Shown: positions 43,001 to 49,000 of the stretch, piece by piece | Layout: every line of letters starts with the position of its first letter | Position numbering within the stretch: the first letter of the stretch is position 1 | Origin: Microvelia longipes | Lineage: Eukaryota > Arthropoda > Insecta > Hemiptera > Veliidae | Direction: 5' to 3' | DNA length: 64,000 bases | NCBI GenBank assembly: GCA_018340805.1 | Contig: JACMZG010001911.1 | Span: 28,311,094 to 28,375,093 of the forward strand | Notes under the pieces: generated by a model | The model's database searches: none | The model's input: the letters and a program-made list of their open reading frames with translations, nothing else | What the model was told of the DNA's origin: nothing | Translations under genes and position numbers: made by a program

Positions 43001-46000
43001 CACTGACCATGCTCAATTCTACTTATTGCAGGTTAGTGACGTCATAAATAAAATATTTTTCCGATAGCACAATTACACCTATAGATTGATTTTTGTAGCA
43101 AGCTTCAACTCTCCAGCATAAATACACTGGAAGCTAAGATGATAACAGACACTCACACACAGATAAACATACAGACAACCACTTAGGAGGTCTTAAAAAT
43201 ACCTGTAATGGATGATTCAGGTGACATCCTGGTTATGATTTTTTTGCAAACACATTACTTTTTTTATATACCTATGGTATAAATGAGAAAAAGTAAAATT
43301 ACACAACTAAATTAGACATACACTAAGCAGGTTAGTATTTAAAAATAAGATGCTTAATATGTTTATGACAATAAAGCACAATAAAATCCAAATGGAAATG
43401 AATATTCACTTCAATCCTAACTGAACACTGTCATAAGATTGATGAATATTTTCGTAAATTAATCAATATATTTATTTAGTGCAGTACCTTTAATTGAAAA
43501 TAAAATACACATAAACTTACTAGAACCAAATATTTGACCAAGTATTGTTTTGGGATGAGACATGTCAATGTTGTAAGCAGTTTCGCCCGATCTATTAGGC
43601 CTGTACAGTAATTGTGAGTTTTTTGGATTCCTCAGTAATATTTCAACTATGGCTTTAGACCTTGCTCTCATGGCTATGTGAAGTGCTGTATCTCCCCATT
43701 TATCAGCAGCATTCACTTTAGCTTTGCGCTCAAGAAGAAGTTGAACTGCTTCAGCATTCTTACTCCTGACAGCCCTCAAAAGAGCAGTATCACCATCCTA
43801 CAATATAAAACACCTCAATTTAATTCAATTAATGATTCAATATTACAATCCTAAAATAAAAAACAATTCAATTCAATTGATAATTCAGCTTTACTTTCTC
43901 TTCTAAGTTCTCCCTGGTTCAACGATTTTAAAGTTTTCCATACATTATCAGGATGTATCTGAATACAGGTAATAAAATATTTAAATTAGAACTTACTTTT
44001 GTACAAATTTCTAAATCTGGATTAGCAGATAATAATAATTTTAAAATTGGAATGTTTCCTTTCTCCACAGCATTATAAGTAGCAGTCTTTCTCTCCTGCA
44101 AATTAACATTAAGGTCTTATAACAACAGTAAAATGTTAAAAAATTTGACATATTGAATTTTTTATTTCTTTGTCATCAATCAACAAAACAAAAAACCATC
44201 AATTTTCAATCATACCCTCTAATAATCTAAATTTGATAACATCAACATGTTATAATTAAAAGACCCTTAAAAGTGTAAATTTGATTTATTATTAATAATT
44301 AGAATATAACAAGATGAAATTGCATTATAATTCAGCAACAGAGAAGGTTCTACCTTTTCTCCAATTCAATGTATGAATGTTATATATAACATCCATAAGG
44401 GGGGGGGGGCTTTTTTCACAATGCTGCAGATTTATATTTCCTTATCAACATTGAAATTTGTGCCATTCTTGCAACAAATAATAATAATAATAATATGGAA
44501 ATTTAAGTTAGTTCTAAGATATGCAATAGTATTCTAATCTAAGCTATGCTGAAACCATCATTTAGTCGACCATAGTTTAGTCAACAATGCCTAGGAAATT
44601 ATGTCCTAAGGTTATCTGGCTGCTAGCTCCGGTGCACTGTCAGTGGAGTATCTTACTGCTAAAGGGGGGTTGGTTGAGTAAAGAAGTGGTTCTCAGCTCT
44701 CCTAAAGTTCTAATTATACTGTGGCTATTCCTTAGACTCTGCTAGAACACATATGTGTTAAGAGTGGACTATAAACAGCCACATAATATACAAACTTAAC
44801 TCTTTTAACAACTGTCTCTGGTTGTAACTTAAGATGTATGATTTCTTTGCCATTTGTCTAAAGCCATAAGTTCACACAAATGGTACCGAACAATAAACCT
44901 CTAGTCACAGCGCAAAGAGGGACCATCCTGAACCCCAAACCCACTTAATAGTAACACAAATGGTCCTTTAGATTAAAAAATGTGTAAGATATCCAAATGA
45001 ACCAATTCACTAATGCTAATTTTACAATCTAGTAACATGAGTAAGTATTACCATTTTTTGGCTTAAAATGGTTTTATAAATAATTGAAAGTGTGAACTTA
45101 CTTTACCCGGAATGTCTATGTCAGCATATTTTTTAATTAATGCTTCAACAACACTACGATGTCCTCCTTTCACAGCATGAATAAGACTAGTATCACCACT
45201 CCTGTCCTGTTAACATAAGAAAATTGTTTTAAAATCATGACTAATCACATCTTAGTTCTTTTTACCTCGGTTAAACAAACCAATTATATAATATGAGAGA
45301 CAAATTAATATATTTTGTATCCATACTCGCAATAACCAGTGTCATGCATATGCAACAGTTGAAATAATATCGAGACAATATTAGGACAACATACTAGTAT
45401 AAACTCCTGTAAAACATAAGGAAATTCATGGCCTCCCACAAATAATATACATTTACTTTTTAAAGATAATTTTCGGATCATATTCACTAAATTTATCAAT
45501 TCAATAGACTTTGAAAAATTAATTAATTCTTAAGACAGAATTTCTCAAGATTCTTTTTTTATACATCCAGTTTTATATAACTTTCAGAAAACTGATTATA
45601 GAATATTAGCAAAAAGAAGAAGAAAAGAAAAAAATATTAAAAACCATATGTTTCAAGAAAAATTAAAAACAAAATTAATTATAACATAAAATATAAGTTA
45701 TAATTAAATTATTTTAAAGAAATAAATAATTTTAAAAAATAGTATAAAATCAATCAACACATTACAGGTACGAACAACAGACCTGTATATTGACATATGC
45801 TCCAGAATTAAGAAGTGCAGTAGCTATTTCAGTGTATCCATCCTTGCAAGCAATAGTAAGAGCAGTGTAGCCATCTTTATCTACTGCATTAACATTAGGA
45901 CGACAAGGTAGTAAGAGTGACACAACGTCCACGTGGTTTCCTTTGGTGGCTACTATCAGAGCTGTCCAAGAGTACTGTAACAAGTAAAGGAAGAATCATA

Positions 46001-49000
46001 ATAATGTCTTAATCATAAATAAGGAAACAAAATAATTAATAAAATCGGGTACGGGGTACCTGGGAACTTTTCCACGGATTCCCTATGCTCATCGTCCCTA
46101 CTTCAGACTTGCTTCGCTTATCCTCAGATAGTGATTACATTACTTTTATTCCCAGTGGTCACTCATTTAGCCACTGACAACAATCAATGCTGCTAAACTA
46201 TTATGATCTAACACAAATCATGGATACACTTGTCCTATTGAAACCAAACTTTGTGTACTTATTTATTACTTAAAGGTAAATAGTTCTACCAAATTTCAAC
46301 GCAATTGGATTATTTTCCATTTATTTGTACAATTTAAAAAAATGTATACAAGTCATTCAAAAAAAATAACTAATGCTGATAATGAGATGAAACTTAGCAC
46401 ACTTGTTAGTCTTATACACAACAGAGATTGGCAACATGGGTACCAAATCTCAACCAGATGATTATCAAAATTTTAGCTGAGTCATTATTGCGGTTTAATG
46501 ACGTCATAAAAATTTTTTTTCAGGATTGCACAACTACACCTAGATTGATTTTTATAACACGTTTCACACTCTAGCATAAATATATGCTGGGAGCTACTAT
46601 GATAAATAAGACACACACATACAGACAGAAAAAATTGTAAAAACCACTGAGAATGCCTTAAAAACACTTGAAATGGATAATTCAGGTGACATCCCAGTTT
46701 TGGATTTTTTTGCAAAAACAATAATTTTCCTACATACTGACAGTATAAATAAGGAAAAGTAAAAAAAATAATTGAGAAAACAAACAAAGACACACTGGGT
46801 TCTAAAAATCCATCAACAAATTAAGCCTGTTTTGATTTTTAAAACTTTTAATATAATATAATAATAATAATAATAAATTGTTTGTTTCTACCAAAAAGAA
46901 AAATTTACAATATTATTAGTATACATAATATCCTAAAATGAACAAAAAATTGTATTTTTAATTGTATTTTTGTTAAATTTTGGCAAGAGCCCTCAGTAGA
47001 TGTACCTTACACCTAGAGCGAGGGCTCTGTCTCGAGCTTTATCTTTACGTAACTTCACTTTTTATAAATTCGTAATGTTTGAATTACAGAATGCATTTTA
47101 GTATTAAAGAACATCACCTGAGCACAAGCTCCGGTGATGTATATGCGTATTTGCTACTTAAAAATATATACATATATGAATCCACGCACATAGATACCTA
47201 CAAAAACACACCTTATTGCTATTTTTGTTTTTCATAAGTGTGTTTGAAAAGAAATAAGAAAAAAAGAAATATTTAAACATTGCACTTATACTTAATGCAT
47301 ATTTCAGTTTATGCTGAGTAAAAGAATAAATAAAATGATAATATAAAATCTAATAGATTCAACTTAAAAAAAGTTTTTAGTCAACATGTTGAAAATATAT
47401 TGTTAGTCATCTGAGTTAAGGTATTGGTCCAGTAAATATGTTTTAGTCAGTTTTTTAAATGAGTCAATGGTTTTACAAGTTTGAATAGAGATAGGTAATT
47501 GATTATAATATAGAGGTCCGAGATAAACAGCGTGTTTTTGTTTGTTATCTGTCCTACATAAAGGTGTCAGTACAAAGTTAGTCTGTTGTGTTCTTGTCGG
47601 GTAAGTATGGTGTAGTGTTTGTTTATTTTCCTCCAAGAAGTATTTTATTAGCACAGCTTTTTGAAATAATTGCTCAACAGGGAGCACAGAAAAGTCTTTA
47701 AATATTTCTTTTGATGAATATGTCATAGGTTTTTTAAAGCAATTTTTAAAATTGCTTTTAAATATTTAAATACTAAAGCAAACTAATTTATACTTTAAGT
47801 CTTAATCTATCTGGTAATTCACATTTTGGTTTTCACAAAATGGTTTACCAGAGAACGTCTCATAAAAATCAATTTATTTATTGACTTAATATTAATTAGT
47901 CAAATACACACACTTTAATTACTTACTTTAAAGAAATAACAGAACACTTATTGTCATTTATTGTTGTACAGGACAAATGTAATTACAATAATAAATATAA
48001 TGAAATAGTAATGAAGCTCTTTCTAACCTAAACTTAATTATGACAAATATAATAAATTAAGTAGATAATTAATTATAGATTTCAACAAAACTTTAAAAGA
48101 ATAAATTTACTGTGAAGAGGCAGCTTACCATGCCAGCTGTATCAACATTTGAATTAGCTGATAGTAAGGCATCAACTATCTCAGCATTTCCTTTCCTAGC
48201 AGCCCAGACTAAGGCTGTAGTTCCATACTGAAATATAAATCAATAACAATACTAATTAATCAAACTAAAATTAAAATAAACAAAAAATGGATTAGGAACT
48301 TTTCCTCTCCTCACCTCGATGGACTCGTTTGGCTCATTTTCAGGATATGAATATCACTTAAATTATAAAGCTGGAAATCTTTATGACCCGTTTCGTTCTT
48401 CATTAGAAAAAAACTATTCTAGATCTATGATATAGCCTGCACTCCTGATACTTTTTCATTAGGAAATAATGATTCTTGGCCCATGATATATCCAGAGATC
48501 TCCTTTTTAAGTACTGACTGCACTTAACAAAGTGATCTGACAAACTATAGGTATGCACAATTATATAAATAATATTACAAGGAAAATATGCAAGGAAGAT
48601 AAAAGGAGATAATCGGGCCAAATGTAAGAATACATGTCATTCTATAATAATTGAACTACTGCTGATAAGATAAAACTGTAAAATTTTGAAAAGTGCGCTG
48701 AATTATTATTGAGGGTTCATTATATTTATGAGATGACACAATTGAAGGTTGATTATTATATAATAAATGGACTAAAAAGGTACTATGCAAACAGAAACAC
48801 AAACATGAAGACACTGAAAGGAACACCATAACACTCACACATACACTGAGTATAAATCCTGTTATATGTATCCTATATATAACTTAGTATATATCCTGTG
48901 TACAAATCCTATTTACACACATAAACAGGATGGAAAAGACCATACAAGAGATGATAAAAACTCAAAAAAATATTTAAAAATAAAATCTTTTTTTCAGATT